Of a DNA stretch of 64,000 bases, positions 21,150 to 32,460 are shown in pieces. The notes below the pieces were generated by a model, which saw only the letters and a list, made by a program, of their open reading frames with translations, made no database searches and had not been told where the DNA came from. Each line of letters begins with the position of its first letter. Positions within the stretch are counted from its first letter, which is position 1. The translations under genes and the position numbers were made by a program. The stretch is from Plecoglossus altivelis (Eukaryota; Chordata; Actinopteri; Osmeriformes; Plecoglossidae): assembly GCA_036571765.1 (NCBI GenBank), contig BROE01000020.1:8492434-8556433 (forward strand), written 5' to 3'.

Positions 21150-24100
21150 CTGATGGGAAGAATTAAGGTTAAATACAGACTTCTAGATACTTAAATCGCC
21201 AAACAGATTGATAAGACAGATTGATAAAAGCACCTGGTTGACTCCTCCCACTACAAGGAGGCGGTCCCTAATGACAATCGAGGAGGCGGAGCATCTTGGT
21301 GTTGCCATGGGCGCCAGTTTCTCCCACTTCTTCTTCTGAGGGTGGAAGGCCTCTACTGTGTCTAACACGAGTGGCTCATGACCTGGTCAACACACATTAC
21401 CTGAGAAGGGTTAACTACCTCCCAAACACGGTCAACACTCCCGGAGCCATCGGAGAAGGTGAATCATGTGGTTCAGTCCACGGTGATGTGATCCAGTCAG
21501 GTATAACAGCACTCACCTAGTCCTCCAGCTACAACCATCCTGCCTCGAAGCACTGCAGCAGCAAAGTCAGCCCTATTGGTCTTCATTGGCACCGTCTCCT
21601 CGGACTTCAACCACACTCCTACAGGAACAAGAGAGGAGCATTCATGCGTGTGTGTGTGTGTAGGTGCGCGCGCGCGTGTGAAGACTTGATTCCCATCTTC
21701 AGGTTCGCTCCAAGCTCCCATTAGGAGTGCCCTTGATGCTGACAGAATCGCGGCAGAGGAACAAACAAGGGCTGCACTTTGAATGCTAATGTTGTCTTCC
21801 ACCCAGCAAAGCACAGGGTCCACTCGTCCACACGCAAAACCGGAGAGTGCAACATCCCGGTGACACCAGGACGACCGGTGGCAGAGGGGAGAGGCTTCGG
21901 ACACCCTCCCAAATGAGATGCAGCCAGACTGTTAAATGATCGTGTTGAACGCGGCGCTCTCATGGAAATTGGCTACGGTCAGAGGCTAGAGATCACCTAA
22001 CGTGGCAGCTGGGGGGGGCACCGACACACACTAACAAACACACCCACACTTACATATGCACACACCTGTCACAAAGACAACTGAAGGTTAGAGCAAACTT
22101 AAGTGGGGGGTTGGAGGGAGCATTCATACACACACAGGCACATGTAGCAATTATGAGTAGTTGATAAATTAGGACCAGGCTCTAGATTCGGAGGAGCAGT
22201 TGGTAGTTAAATAATAACACCCCAGATCAAAAAGTGAGTTTAAATGCTGGCCTGTTTACATAATGAGTAGAAAGAGTTTAGAAGTAGTTAGAGTTGTAAA
22301 TGGTACCAAATACAGTTTAAGTACACAATTTACATAAGACACAATCTTTCTGTTTAAATGTGATCTATTCAAGTTTCAACCTTTTTGGAATGAAAAGAAA
22401 ATAATTTAAATATTATTTTTCTTTGTTTTAGTTCGACAACCTATTTAGTTTCAAGAATAACTTTAAATTTAAGTTAAATTTAAGTTCCCTTTTTAATTTG
22501 CTATTATCTTCAGTTAACTCTACTTTGAATTCTCATTTGAATCTCAGTTAGTCACAAGTTCTCATCTCAATTTAGGGCTATTTGCCATCTGCCAGTTCAG
22601 TGCAAGATAGGCTACATGGAAAATAACAAAAGCAAAGTCAAATTAAATATAACATTCACAATGAAAAGCTAGGGTGCATTATATTCAACATACAGTTAGA
22701 ATCAGTCTCTTTTCAACAAATGCAAACATCGCTAACGACCACGTTGTGCAGTCGAATGTTAATTCTGATAGATGTGACGCAGACGGTAAATCGTCGGTTA
22801 ACAGCGCGCTGGAGTCAGTCCGCTCTAACCGCAATCCCACATCCAGCTAACTCCACTCACATTAGGACATTGTTGCAGACTCGTCCGACTGCAACCACGA
22901 TGACTTAGTTGATGTCCTTGTACAACACGCAGGTGAATCCCAATGTGACTGTCAGCATGTATGTCTTCTTCACAGGAGGCTCGTCGATAAGATGGGCCAT
23001 ACTCTGTCATTTTACTTAAATTAATTAAGAGGGGTGTTCAAATAAAGTATTTAGGTGTTGGATTTTTCACTATTCTGAGAACCCTAACCTACATAAATTT
23101 GCAGCGTAATATTGTATATTTCTAACCCTCTAACCCTAACCCTAATATTCCAGAATGACCTATTTTTCATTTGTGTACCATCTAGCTAACAGAAATTGTA
23201 CAAATATGGTAGTTTGAAGAGGTTTATTAAGTGAGAAGTCTGTCTTATTTTATTTAGCCCTTTACATTTAGAAAATCTGACCTATACTTTAGAGAAAGTT
23301 GAATTTCCCCATGTGAAAAGGGGATCCAGGAAATGTGTTGATATTTCACATCACACACGCATTGTTGTGTCTGGTCAATTTGTCCACACACAACAAGTGA
23401 TTATCTTTAAAGCAATCAAAAGTTACAAACCCAAGTCAGCCACAAAATAGCAACAGCGAGACCAGCATCATTGCTGAAGAGCTGGAGATTACAGTCTGTC
23501 CTTCTGTTCTGTTAGGGAAGGGAGTGAGAATTCCATTGATCAAGACTATAAAGTTGAGTTAAAAACTAGTGCAAGAAATGGCTAAAGTCAGAACGAGGAA
23601 GACATCGAGTTCTCATTTGAGTACTATTGTTGGCAAAGAATGGGAACTGTTGGTGTCCCTTACAACTGTAAGAGACATCCTAAAGTATGGCATCTACTAG
23701 AGGAAGCTAGAGGGAGAAGATGACAGCAGGAACTACCCTGTAGACCAGCTAGTGGTGAACATCTACCCTGGTCTGATTTAGCAGTGAAGCAAGCTAATGC
23801 TCTTTTCATACCACCTGTTATTAATGAAAAGGTGACCATCATGTCCAAGCTGAAGGAGGCCTGGAATCAGGCAGTGAAGTTCTCTCTTGGGAAGAGGAAA
23901 GTTGATGCCAAAGAAAGGTTTGTGGTCAAGTTAGATCAATTATTTGATGTTTTGACATGCAAGTGTCCGATTACCAGTTGTGAAGGGGGAGGCTGTGAGG
24001 ACTGTGGGATCCAAGCCCACAGTAACTGTGTGTGCAGCAGAGAGAAAAAGATTCCTCTGAAAGATCTTGCATGCGTAAAAGGACAGAAAGAGAAGGTTGG

Positions 24101-26097
24101 AAGTAAAGGGCCCCACCAAACAGGGGCCATGATCTCAGAGCATAGGAGACAAGTGAGGACAATGGGAAGGCAGCGGATGGAAAAGAAGGCAGAGAAAAAG
24201 GAGAAGGAGCAAGGAGGAAAATGCAGCGACAGATATGTGGCAAATGATGATCAGGATAGGGGATTGAAGATGACTAATGCTGAAGCTGAGACATAGAGCT
24301 CTTCTCTGAAACTGAACCTGTAGCAATGGTACAAAAAAAAACTACGATGAGATTCCAAACACTGCCCTTGCTAGTGTAAGGTATGACACTAACCACAACC
24401 CTCTGGACTGAAAATAAGAACAATTTCCCCAGAACCAATCGTTTGGAACACTTTAATTGTGAGAAAGAAAGAAAACAAGTGTTTTTTTTCCTCCTTTCTG
24501 CTTGGCAGTTGAAGACCATTAACGTGGCATTTTATTTAGACTAGAAAATACTAGCAAATGTTCAACACCCCCGTGCAGCTATGATTAAGGAGAACTCATC
24601 CTCTGACTGCATCCTGGGACCCAAAATGATTCAACACAAAGCAGATTCCTGATTTGTAACACGTCGGAGGGCTTCCTAGTCTGCTGTGTTTGCCTTGTCG
24701 GTAGGAAACCCTCGCCTGCGTGGAAGGGGACATTTCTTTGGCCGTGTATAAAAACACTATTACAGAGAGAGAGAGAGAGATGCACAGCCATAGATAAAGA
24801 GATAGAGATAGATAGAGAAGGGGACAGTGATTCCAAAAGACAGAGGAAGGAAGGGAAAGGGTGGACCATCTCTGTGGTCTGTTTCTAGAGTGTTTGCGTT
24901 GGGATTTCAGCCCAAACATGCAGTGTGGCATACAGAGCACAGCTGGCAGTAGGGGCTAGACTCTCCCAGGGTCTCTGATGTAGATAGAGTGCTAGCTGGC
25001 ATCTCAATTCCTCCCCAAGTGTAGAGGAGACTACTGCTATACTGAGAAGACTGTAACAGTCTCCTCTGGCTGTTACAGTCTTCTCAGATGGTGAAGTGAA
25101 GTGACGTATAACGGACTGGTCTGCATCAGACCGCCTGGCCAGCTCTTTGAGACGGCACGTTGAGCACAACTCAGAGCTTTCCAGAGTGCATCGTCTTTCT
25201 CTTGGAGTTTGTGCGGTTATTTGTGTCATCTGGATTCCCCTATCCTTTGCACGGTGTGATCTGCATTTGGGTTTCAGCTGAGCGTGCCGTAAACTGGAGG
25301 ATCATTTCAGACAACGGTGCCGTTCTGGATACGATACGGCGTGAGGAGCAGTCAGCCGATCGCAAACGCGGCCGTCTTACAGTCGCTCTCAAAGCAGCCT
25401 GATTGCGGGTGGTGCCATCGAAGCCCAGCCATGCTCCCTGGCCAGCCTCCTCCCTGCACACCTCCCATCTCCGCTAAGAGTAGGGGAGGCGGGTGCGAGA
25501 CTTGGCTATAGGGTTGGGTGTGTGTTTGTGAGGAGTTGGGTGTGTGTGTGTTTGGCGTGCGCGTGTCTGTGGGTGCATCAGAGCCGTGTGACCTACAGAT
25601 GACAGAGGGGGAGGGGGGGAGAGGGAGTGGATACGTGTGTCTTCGGGTTTTGAGAATCCCATTCCCACATGTCCCCTGGCTTCAGATTAGTATTCAGACA
25701 CCCACTGCTCCTCTCATTCCACTTACAATTTTGGAACAGTGGAACAATCCCAATGTGACAAAATATCCCATAGTTTGAAATTACTTATTGATTTTTTCCC
25801 CACTGTGAGCCATTTGCTTTTCTCCTCCTTGTTTCATCTCAATTTCACCATCTGTTATTCACAGACGTTTCCATGGGTTGGAGAATAGTAATTGCTCAGG
25901 AATATCAGATATATGTGATGCTTAAAGACCCCCTGAGAATATGATCTGTCTACAGCAATGACTTCGCATTGTGGTGACATTCAACATGAGTCCAAGTAAA
26001 AGCGAGATGCTATGGCTATAAAAAGTCTAAAGAGATAAGGACAAACCTAACTGCCAAACTGTCTTTGAGACTGTCTAGCATCTATGAGACTAGCTGC

Positions 26098-26129
<32 letters not shown>

Positions 26130-27271
26130 CGTGCGTGCGTCAGTCTCTGGGATCTCACCCTGGTTGGTGTCGAAGATGTTGACGTTCTTTGTGAACTTGG
26201 ATCTCTGGTGCCCTCCCCCCTGCCGCAGCCCTCCCAGCAGAGACAGCCGACCCATGCTGTCCCAGACCACCCCCGAGTAGGCACGCTTGCACGGCATGGT
26301 GGGAAGAGTAGTCCAGGAACGTGTTTCAGAGTCAAATAACTCAAAGGCTTTCACTGAGCGCTTACACTGACGTCCACCTTGAGTAGAAAGCACACAGTTA
26401 ACAAACACATACACTATCTATCTCTCTCCCTCCTTCACTCTCTCCCTCATTTGGATGTACCTGCCACGTAGATCTTGTTGCCTAGCAGGTGTGCTGTAAC
26501 GTCGTACCGAGGCGTTGGCATAGGGGGCAGTAGTGCCCACATGTCCTTCCTCAGATCGTACTGCTGCAGGATGCTGCGGGGGAGCAGGTCTGGCCCCATA
26601 CCCCCCACAGCCAGGGCTCGCCCATCTGAGAGAGACAAGGGAAGAGAGAGGAGAGTGTAGAGGGATGCCTTATAATATGTCTCTTGGTGCTGTGAGTCTA
26701 TTGTACTACCCAAACGTCTTCGGTCGAACAAAGCATGTGAGAGTGTGTGTATGTGCGTTCAGCCCAGACCCCCCACCCCACACACACACACCTTTCACAA
26801 CGATGGCCACACCCATCAGAGCCTCTCTCAGACCACTCCTCTTCCTCCACCTGCCCTCATCTGTGTTGTACACTTCCACCACCTTCAGGGGGCACTGGTC
26901 TTCCCCCACACCCCCCACCACCAGCACCTGCTTTCCCAGCACGGCCACGGCCGCGCCTGCCCGGGGGGTCGGCATGGGGGGCAGGCTCAACCAGCGGTCA
27001 CCCTGAGGGGAGCAATGTTCAAACAAGCATCTTTAACTCCAATCAACACGTTTCTCAGAAGATCAGTGACAGCATCCTAGACTGGGACGGAGGGCTGGTG
27101 ACCCACCTCTGGGGAGTAGAGCTCCAGAGCTGGGGAGGGCCTCCCTGCTGCATCACACCCCCCCAGCATGTACATATGGCCCCCCATCTCCACCAGGGAG
27201 TGGTAGACACGCCCGCTGGGTAACCGTGCCAGGCTCTGCCAGTGGTACTCCTGGGTCGAGGGCACCGACAT
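21096..27271 (-). CDS. klhdc8a: klhdc8a, kelch domain-containing protein 8A, 7 coding exons, complete
   Basis: Encodes a stand-alone seven-kelch beta-propeller with no BTB or BACK domain visible. The molecular role of the family is poorly known; propellers of this type usually bind proteins. Coding exons on the minus strand are 27107-27271, 26792-27002, 26461-26625, 26159-26377, 21517-21618, 21234-21382 and 21096-21149. Phases agree throughout, totalling 1065 bp (354 residues plus TAG; human KLHDC8A is about 350). Kelch di-glycines fall near residues 37-38, 85-86, 133-134, 181-182, 229-230, 285-286 and 333-334, a spacing of about 48-56. Several blades show the paired PxPTPR/PMPTPR motif. CPLKVVEVYNTDEGRW and VEAFHPQKKKWEKL favour KLHDC8A over KLHDC8B. 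The start ATG (27269-27271) aligns with the mammalian MxVP start. The fourth intron is large (21619-26158) and contains an antisense pseudogene. Confidence 0.95.
21234..21382 (-). CDS. klhdc8a: klhdc8a coding exon 6 (residues 288-337)
   Basis: Encodes the seventh kelch repeat (DTVEAFHPQKKKWEKL to LLVVGGVNQ). Acceptor GACCAG. The donor GTGCTT is weak but gives phase 0 into exon 7. Confidence 0.92.
21517..21618 (-). CDS. klhdc8a: klhdc8a coding exon 5 (residues 254-288)
   Basis: Encodes VWLKSEETVPMKTNRADF to VVAGGLG, matching the mammalian RADFVAGSL...VAGGLG segment. Acceptor CTGTAG, donor GTGAGT. Confidence 0.93.
23123..23145 (+). repeat. Short interstitial telomere-like tract
   Basis: About four TAACCC-type units, one of them imperfect, inside klhdc8a intron 4. 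Too short to be more than a possible repair scar or chance. Confidence 0.6.
23578..24296 (+). pseudogene. Degenerate intronless Cys-rich-domain protein, antisense in klhdc8a intron 4
   Basis: Reads from an ATG at 23578 (MAKVRTRKTSSS) with a TAG at codon 41 (23698-23700), then on in the same frame through RNYPVDQLVVNIYP. A one-base deletion-type frameshift near 23766-23775 leads into WSDLAVKQANALFIPP and a long open stretch to TAG at 24294-24296. The second part has a Cys/His cluster (CKC-x4-C-x4-C-x2-C-x5-H-x2-CVC) with likely zinc-binding spacing, followed by a Lys/Glu-rich tail. This layout resembles a family of uncharacterised proteins that I recall as repeated in invertebrate and fish genomes and probably mobile; I cannot verify the family here. 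No introns, target-site duplication or clear poly(A) tail were proven. A working gene is unlikely because of the two lesions, unless these are sequencing errors. Confidence 0.55.
25043..25086. repeat. Perfect 17-bp inverted repeat with 10-base loop
   Basis: Left arm TGAGAAGACTGTAACAG (25043-25059), loop TCTCCTCTGG, right arm its exact reverse complement (25070-25086). In klhdc8a intron 4. Could be a hairpin RNA element, a small inverted-repeat element or a replication-slip product. Confidence 0.9.
26098..26140 (+). repeat. (GT)n microsatellite beside klhdc8a exon 4 donor
   Basis: GT run turning into GTGC units, about 20 bases inside the intron. Confidence 0.95.
26159..26377 (-). CDS. klhdc8a: klhdc8a coding exon 4 (residues 181-254)
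   Basis: Encodes GGRQCKRSVKAFELFD through NIFDTNQ, kelch repeats 4 and 5. Acceptor TACTCAAG, donor GTGAGA. A pure GT run begins about 20 bases into the intron (26098-26140). Confidence 0.94.
26461..26625 (-). CDS. klhdc8a: klhdc8a coding exon 3 (residues 126-181)
   Basis: Encodes DGRALAVGGMGPDLLP through GNKIYVAG, kelch repeat 3 into 4. Acceptor CTCTCAG, donor GTACAT. Confidence 0.94.
26792..27002 (-). CDS. klhdc8a: klhdc8a coding exon 2 (residues 56-126)
   Basis: Begins GDRWLSLPPMPTPRAG with acceptor CCCCTCAG. The donor GTGTGTGTGTG is part of a GT microsatellite, so repeat-length change could affect splicing. Confidence 0.93.
27107..27271 (-). CDS. klhdc8a: klhdc8a coding exon 1 (residues 1-55)
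   Basis: Starts MSVPSTQEYHWQSL and contains the first kelch di-glycine (MLGGCD). Donor GTGGGT in phase 0. The same exon probably carries a short 5' UTR; CCCCAG ending at 27302 is a plausible acceptor, which would put further 5' UTR exons upstream. Confidence 0.92.
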
Positions 27272-28899
27272 GATCTTCACTCCTGGATAGACAGCCTGAG
27301 CCTGGGGATGATGTAGCAGAGAGCTGGGCTACACAGAACCGTGGATGGATGTGGAGGAGAGGGGGGGGGTGTGGTAGGATCAGCCTGACCCAGCCACAGA
27401 CTCTTCGTCAGGGGTGAACTACCAGCTCCCTCTGGGACCTGGAACAAGACGAGTAAAGAATGCTTAAATAATGAGCTGCGACTCCCACAACATGGTCATT
27501 AAAGGAGCACACGTTTGAAACCACAGATGATCGTCAACATCAGATGCAGTACATAAAGCCAGTTGAAAGGCTTGTTGACTCTGTGACCCCTCAGCCGTGT
27601 GATTGCGTGTATGCAGATGCAGGGATGGATCATGAGCACAGCTCGCTCGCTCTCTACCAGATAAACAGAGGGATCGGAATGTGTGTGCCTGCGTGTGGAC
27701 CTCTCTAGCAGTCTTCTCTTGTTACGTACACTATCAAACTGAAGTGGGCTGTACTCAAATTACACAACTATCAGTAACCAGGCAACCACATTTGGATCAC
27801 GTGTTCGTCTGCGAAGCCCTTCTCAGTCACATCTTCTATCTCTTTCCTCCCTTTCCCCCCACGCTCCACGGTTTCCTTGCCGGTAACCCCCTTATGTTAC
27901 AGTAGCTGCCTGGATGCCCAGGAGACACACAAGCAGCTGAATCTGGAGGAGGACCGTAGCACATAGTGAGAAGAGGATTGTAAGCAACCCTACGCACTTA
28001 TTTATGTCCTCCAGGCAGCCATTGCTGAACACCGCTGGCGCTGTCAACATAGGAAAACCTTGTTGGACAGCATGAGATGGGCTATGACTGTCAACAGTAT
28101 ATCTTTTATTCTGTCTCAATACATCCAGTACATAATGTAAAAAGCTCAATATTTATGACAATATTTATTTATGACCATTGTCATCACGTTTCTTACCGTT
28201 CATTAACCTATTGTAGATGGATGAACTGAATAAGCTACTTTGCTATGCTTTTGCATAATTGCTGATATATGCCTCTGCATAATCATTTAGATAGAGATCC
28301 AAATAATAATATGATTCGTTATAATTATTTGATATATGTATTTGTAGGTTTTCAGTGATCATTTCACTTCATTGGTACATCCAATGGCCTTTCCTAGACT
28401 AAAGCAATAGCCGGTTACTGTTGTATTCATCCTGAATCGCTGACTGAATGACATGCTGACTGACTGGCTGGCTGACCGGCTGGCAGAACGGCTGGCTTCT
28501 GTCAAACCAATGGACAGTCTGTCATCATTTTCTGAAGCTGCTGTAGCAGTTTCTACTCAGTTGCCACAAGGTTATGCTTTGAAGCTTTTAATCTCCCTTT
28601 CAATTCTCACCCCATCCTCCTTTGTCTTCCTAACTCCCCCATGCCCACCCTAACCCCCTCACCCCCTTCCCTTTCTGTACGTCTTACTCATCAACGGACT
28701 GTCATACCTTTCTTCCTCATAAATAAAGTGAAGAAAGGAATGAAGTGTGTGGAAGGATAGATAGAGTGAAGGAGGACAGGGAGTTTTTTTCCTCCTCGTT
28801 CAGAGGTGGGTAACCATAGAAACAGAGACACGTTTCGAGGTGGCGAGGGGCCCAGATTTCACACAGCATCGCTTCGTTTGCTTTTAATAATGGATCAGA
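27272..28899. other. klhdc8a upstream flank, no coding gene seen
   Basis: Likely holds klhdc8a 5' UTR exons, but none can be fixed. Mostly unique sequence with an AT-rich part at 28130-28400. Confidence 0.5.
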
Positions 28900-29260
28900 A
28901 AAAGAATAGTAACAAATAAACAAAGTTCTTCCGTAGGCCGACTCCAGCAGTCAGACTCTTGTTAACGAGGTGGGGTAACTTTCTCCTGGCGCGCCCTGCA
29001 GAGCGTATTAATTGCAATCTGTAACCGATTTGCCTCGCCACGTCTCTTTTTTTAATTAACTGCTTGAACAGCTTGAGATCAACAGTCGGGCCCACGAGCA
29101 CCCACGGAAGTCATTTACAATCAGCGTGCATCCTTTTCAAAACTTTTAATTAGTTAGTAAGCCCCCGCGCTCCGCCTGCTCAAGGTTTCACTCCCTAACT
29201 TTGCGTCCAACGTAATCCTCGACCAAAGCTATTATCCATGTTTCACATCCAATAAGCATG
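28900..29260. promoter_or_regulatory. Candidate conserved non-coding element or enhancer
   Basis: Unique sequence, free of simple repeats, with clustered homeodomain-type cores (GTATTAATTGCAAT, TTTAATTAAC, TTTTAATTAG) and an isolated GGCGCGCC site. Looks like vertebrate developmental conserved elements, but conservation could not be tested. Confidence 0.3.
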
Positions 29261-32039
29261 TTTGATCATTGCGGCGCGTGCCACAGTTTTTACCCTTGGC
29301 TTCCACTACATTCTCCGCCGCTAAGTTTCTCTCTCTCTCTCTCTTTCTCTCTCACTCTCTTCCTCTCTCTCTCTTCCTCTCAGTTTCTCACTCTGCAGGG
29401 TGCAAAAGGCTCTGCTAGGATCGTTTATCGACTTGCGCTATTTAAGTAGCCTGCAGTAGTCAAATAGTGCTTACTCTCATGTACTCCCTATACCTCGCTC
29501 TGTTCTCCATCTTAAATGAAAACAATAGCCGCAAGAATGAGCCTGCGTTCCAGCCTCCCTCTCTCCTGTTAAAAGGAAGATCTACAGGAAGAGGCATAGA
29601 TGCACATGAGCTATCCCCTCTGCATCGTTAAAAAACTGAGGACCTTCTATCTTGTCTCTGTCAGATTACTATTATCTTGGGATTTTCCCGTTTCACTCCA
29701 TATCACTAATGTTAGCTTTGTTGTTCTCCGTGAACACGATTTAAACAAGCACCACATCACAACCACAGCTTCTGATGTTCAGAGAAGTGTTGTAGCTTCA
29801 GGCACCACATACCCCTGTCAGTCAGCTGTGGTATATTAGCACACACACACACACACTCTCATCACACGACTCCTGGGAGAAACCCAGCTCTGGATTGAAG
29901 GAGGGTTCACAACAGTTCTAGAACATTCCCAGTTCTCTAACCCCGGGCTTGGAAAGGAACCTGGGGCTTTGCTTCCAGACCAGCACCAAAGCATCATGAC
30001 CTTCAGCGGTTGGATTCTATACCTGATACTGGAACGCTGCGCTGGAACAGCATCACCCCCAGGTGTGTGGGCTGCAGATAAAATGTACCTTTCTCTAGTT
30101 AAGACGTCTTAAGCGGTGCCTGACCCAGTATGTTCCCCAGCTGGTGTCTGTGAGCCTCATCAAAGCTGGGGAGATGGAGAGATGGTAGCCAATCAGTGAC
30201 GCCTGGACCACTTGGTGCTTCGTTGGTTATGGTTGATTGGTGGCAGTGAGTTTCAGGAACAGTTGGCATCTCTTATCTTGTTAAAAATGCAAACAACTCT
30301 CTCTTTCTGCTTCCTGACGTTGTGTGTGCTCCATGCATGTGCTCCGCATGTGTGTGTACACTCGCTGTTCAGCCGGAAAAGTGGAGAGATTGTTTCTATA
30401 GCAACCCAGCATGCGAGCAGCACGAGCAGATGCGAGGTGGGGTGAGTGTACAGTGATGATGTCACAGCAACAGACCACGACATAAGAGCTTGGATGGAAT
30501 CTCTGTCTTTTAACCAGTCAGATGACAACAAAGATCCAGTTCTGTCACTTGGTCAGAGACTGTTTGGATCTTAAGAAGTAGCTTTACAGATACACATGCC
30601 AGGAAGTAATGTCTAGATATTAACAGCTTGATAATGGAAAAACTCCAGATGCTTGGGTTATGAATATAGAACGTACTTGTATGCCCTGTTACATAAGGCC
30701 ATGTGTTCCATATGGAGTTTATGCTATGCTGATCTCATGAATACACACAAACACGCACGCATACATTATATTGGATCGCTCTCACTAACTGCTGTGTAGG
30801 AGTCCTGTGAGGATTGTTAGATTCGCTTTGCGGGTTTGAAGAAACATGAGTGAAAAGAGGAGCGAGGAGAGAGAAAAGGGGCCAAGGGAAGAGAGAGTGG
30901 GAGAGAAGAAGAGGAGGGGTGAGAGAAGAAGAGGAGGGGTGAGAGAAGATCATGTTGACGGGATGGAAAAATAGGTCATGAAGAAGACACTAAGTAAACT
31001 GATGGTCTGGATGCTGCAGAGGTAGATAACAAGAGAGGGAAATATGGAAGGATTGTGGGATTACGTGAGTGTGAGACAATAGTAGGAGACTGTAGAGAGC
31101 TGTATTCATCCAAATATAGTCCTGTGGTCTGAGAGAGAGAGAGAGAGAGAGAGAGAGTAAGAGAGAGAGAGAGAGAGTAAGAGAGAGAGAGAGAGAGAGG
31201 TAGAGAGAGAGATCAGGACCCAGATAGTAAGGAATCCTGGAGAGTTACCAAAGTGTTCTAACCATTGCTCTTCATTGATTTAACATAAACATAGGGAACT
31301 GCTGCAATGCACAAGTAAACACACTAACATATTGAAATTGTATTTATATGCATTCATAATCAATAAATGAGAGAAAGAGGGAGATGAGTAGATAGAAAAG
31401 GGGGAAATGAGGTTAGGAGTGGAAAACATCAGAGGAGAGAGGACATGACAGGAGAGCAGTAGCACCGAGGCTCTTTCATTTAGCTCAGTGGCCTCAGGGC
31501 ACCCCTTCAGTGTGTTTAGCCTGTGGGTGGGCAGACACGCAGTATTTGACCTTTTAGACAAAACGTAGTTGTTATGAACTATCCTTTATCACGTTTGTAA
31601 ACATCACCAGTCTAACTGCTGCGTAATTACTGCGTAATGCCTAGGATTGTCATCATATCTGATAGTGTGTGTAATAGTGATAGCCTGTGTGTATCCAGTT
31701 TGTAATATGATAACCAAAAAGTTGAGGAAAAGTGTTTGCATCACATTATCGACACATTTAGTCAAGAAAACATACAACTATTCAACTCTAACAACCGATC
31801 AACCCCTTGAGAGTGTCAGACAACACGGTTGCATCATGCAAATTCATGTTTAACAAGATAGTGGAGGAGATCATGCACACGCAACTAAGACCATGTTTAC
31901 ACGCAGGCTAACTTTAACACACAACAGCGTGTCTACTCTAATTTTACCTCTAGTTTTCCCAGGACAGGTAACGTTGCAATTCACTCAGCAAAGTTACCTA
32001 TGGCCCGCATTAAAAACGACAACGTTTCTTTGCTACTTA
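29261..32039. other. Non-coding stretch with microsatellites
   Basis: CT run at 29331-29392 and GA run at 31129-31211; otherwise unique sequence with no supported exon. Confidence 0.5.
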
Positions 32040-32460
32040 CTTCTATTTTCACACGGTTCTCCGATGTCGGGGTCTCGATTCTTCCTCCGATTACGCTAAG
32101 AACAAGATGATGAGGAAGAAAGGTTTAGCGGCACTGTTCACCACTCGCGAAGTCAACACTCCCTCCCTATTTTCATCTGCAGCCGAACAATCCTTTTCGC
32201 TCCGGATTGCATCGTAAACTCAGACTGGCGCCCAGGCTGTCTCAGGCAGCACAACCATTTCCATCATCATTATGTGGGTCAAATTTTAAATATTTATTTC
32301 ATGCCTACATTGCTCTAGTTGACGTTCATTTTTTAATTGTGGGCTTCGGAAAAAACTCCTGTGTTTAAAATAACGCAGGCTACACGCTTTTGACCAAGAC
32401 TAGGATTCGATCATTAAAACAGGGATTTAATTCTTAAATCCACGAAGCTGAACGCATCCA
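32040..32460. promoter_or_regulatory. Candidate regulatory block upstream of klhdc8a
   Basis: Repeat-free block. Its left half has several CpGs (CCGATGTCGGGG, CACTCGCGAAG, GCTCCGGATTG) and its right half is AT-rich. Could be a distal promoter of klhdc8a or a conserved element. Confidence 0.25.

Larger units (their letters stand above)
21619..26158 (-). other. klhdc8a intron 4, host of an antisense pseudogene
   Basis: 4.5-kb intron. Contains the broken Cys-domain open frame (23578-24296, plus strand), a short telomere-like TAACCC tract (23123-23145), the hairpin at 25043-25086, and an AT-rich block at 22380-22560. Confidence 0.8.

Noticed and set aside
26747..27223. 158-codon plus-strand frame rich in Pro and His
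   Set aside because: Antisense shadow of klhdc8a exons 1 and 2.
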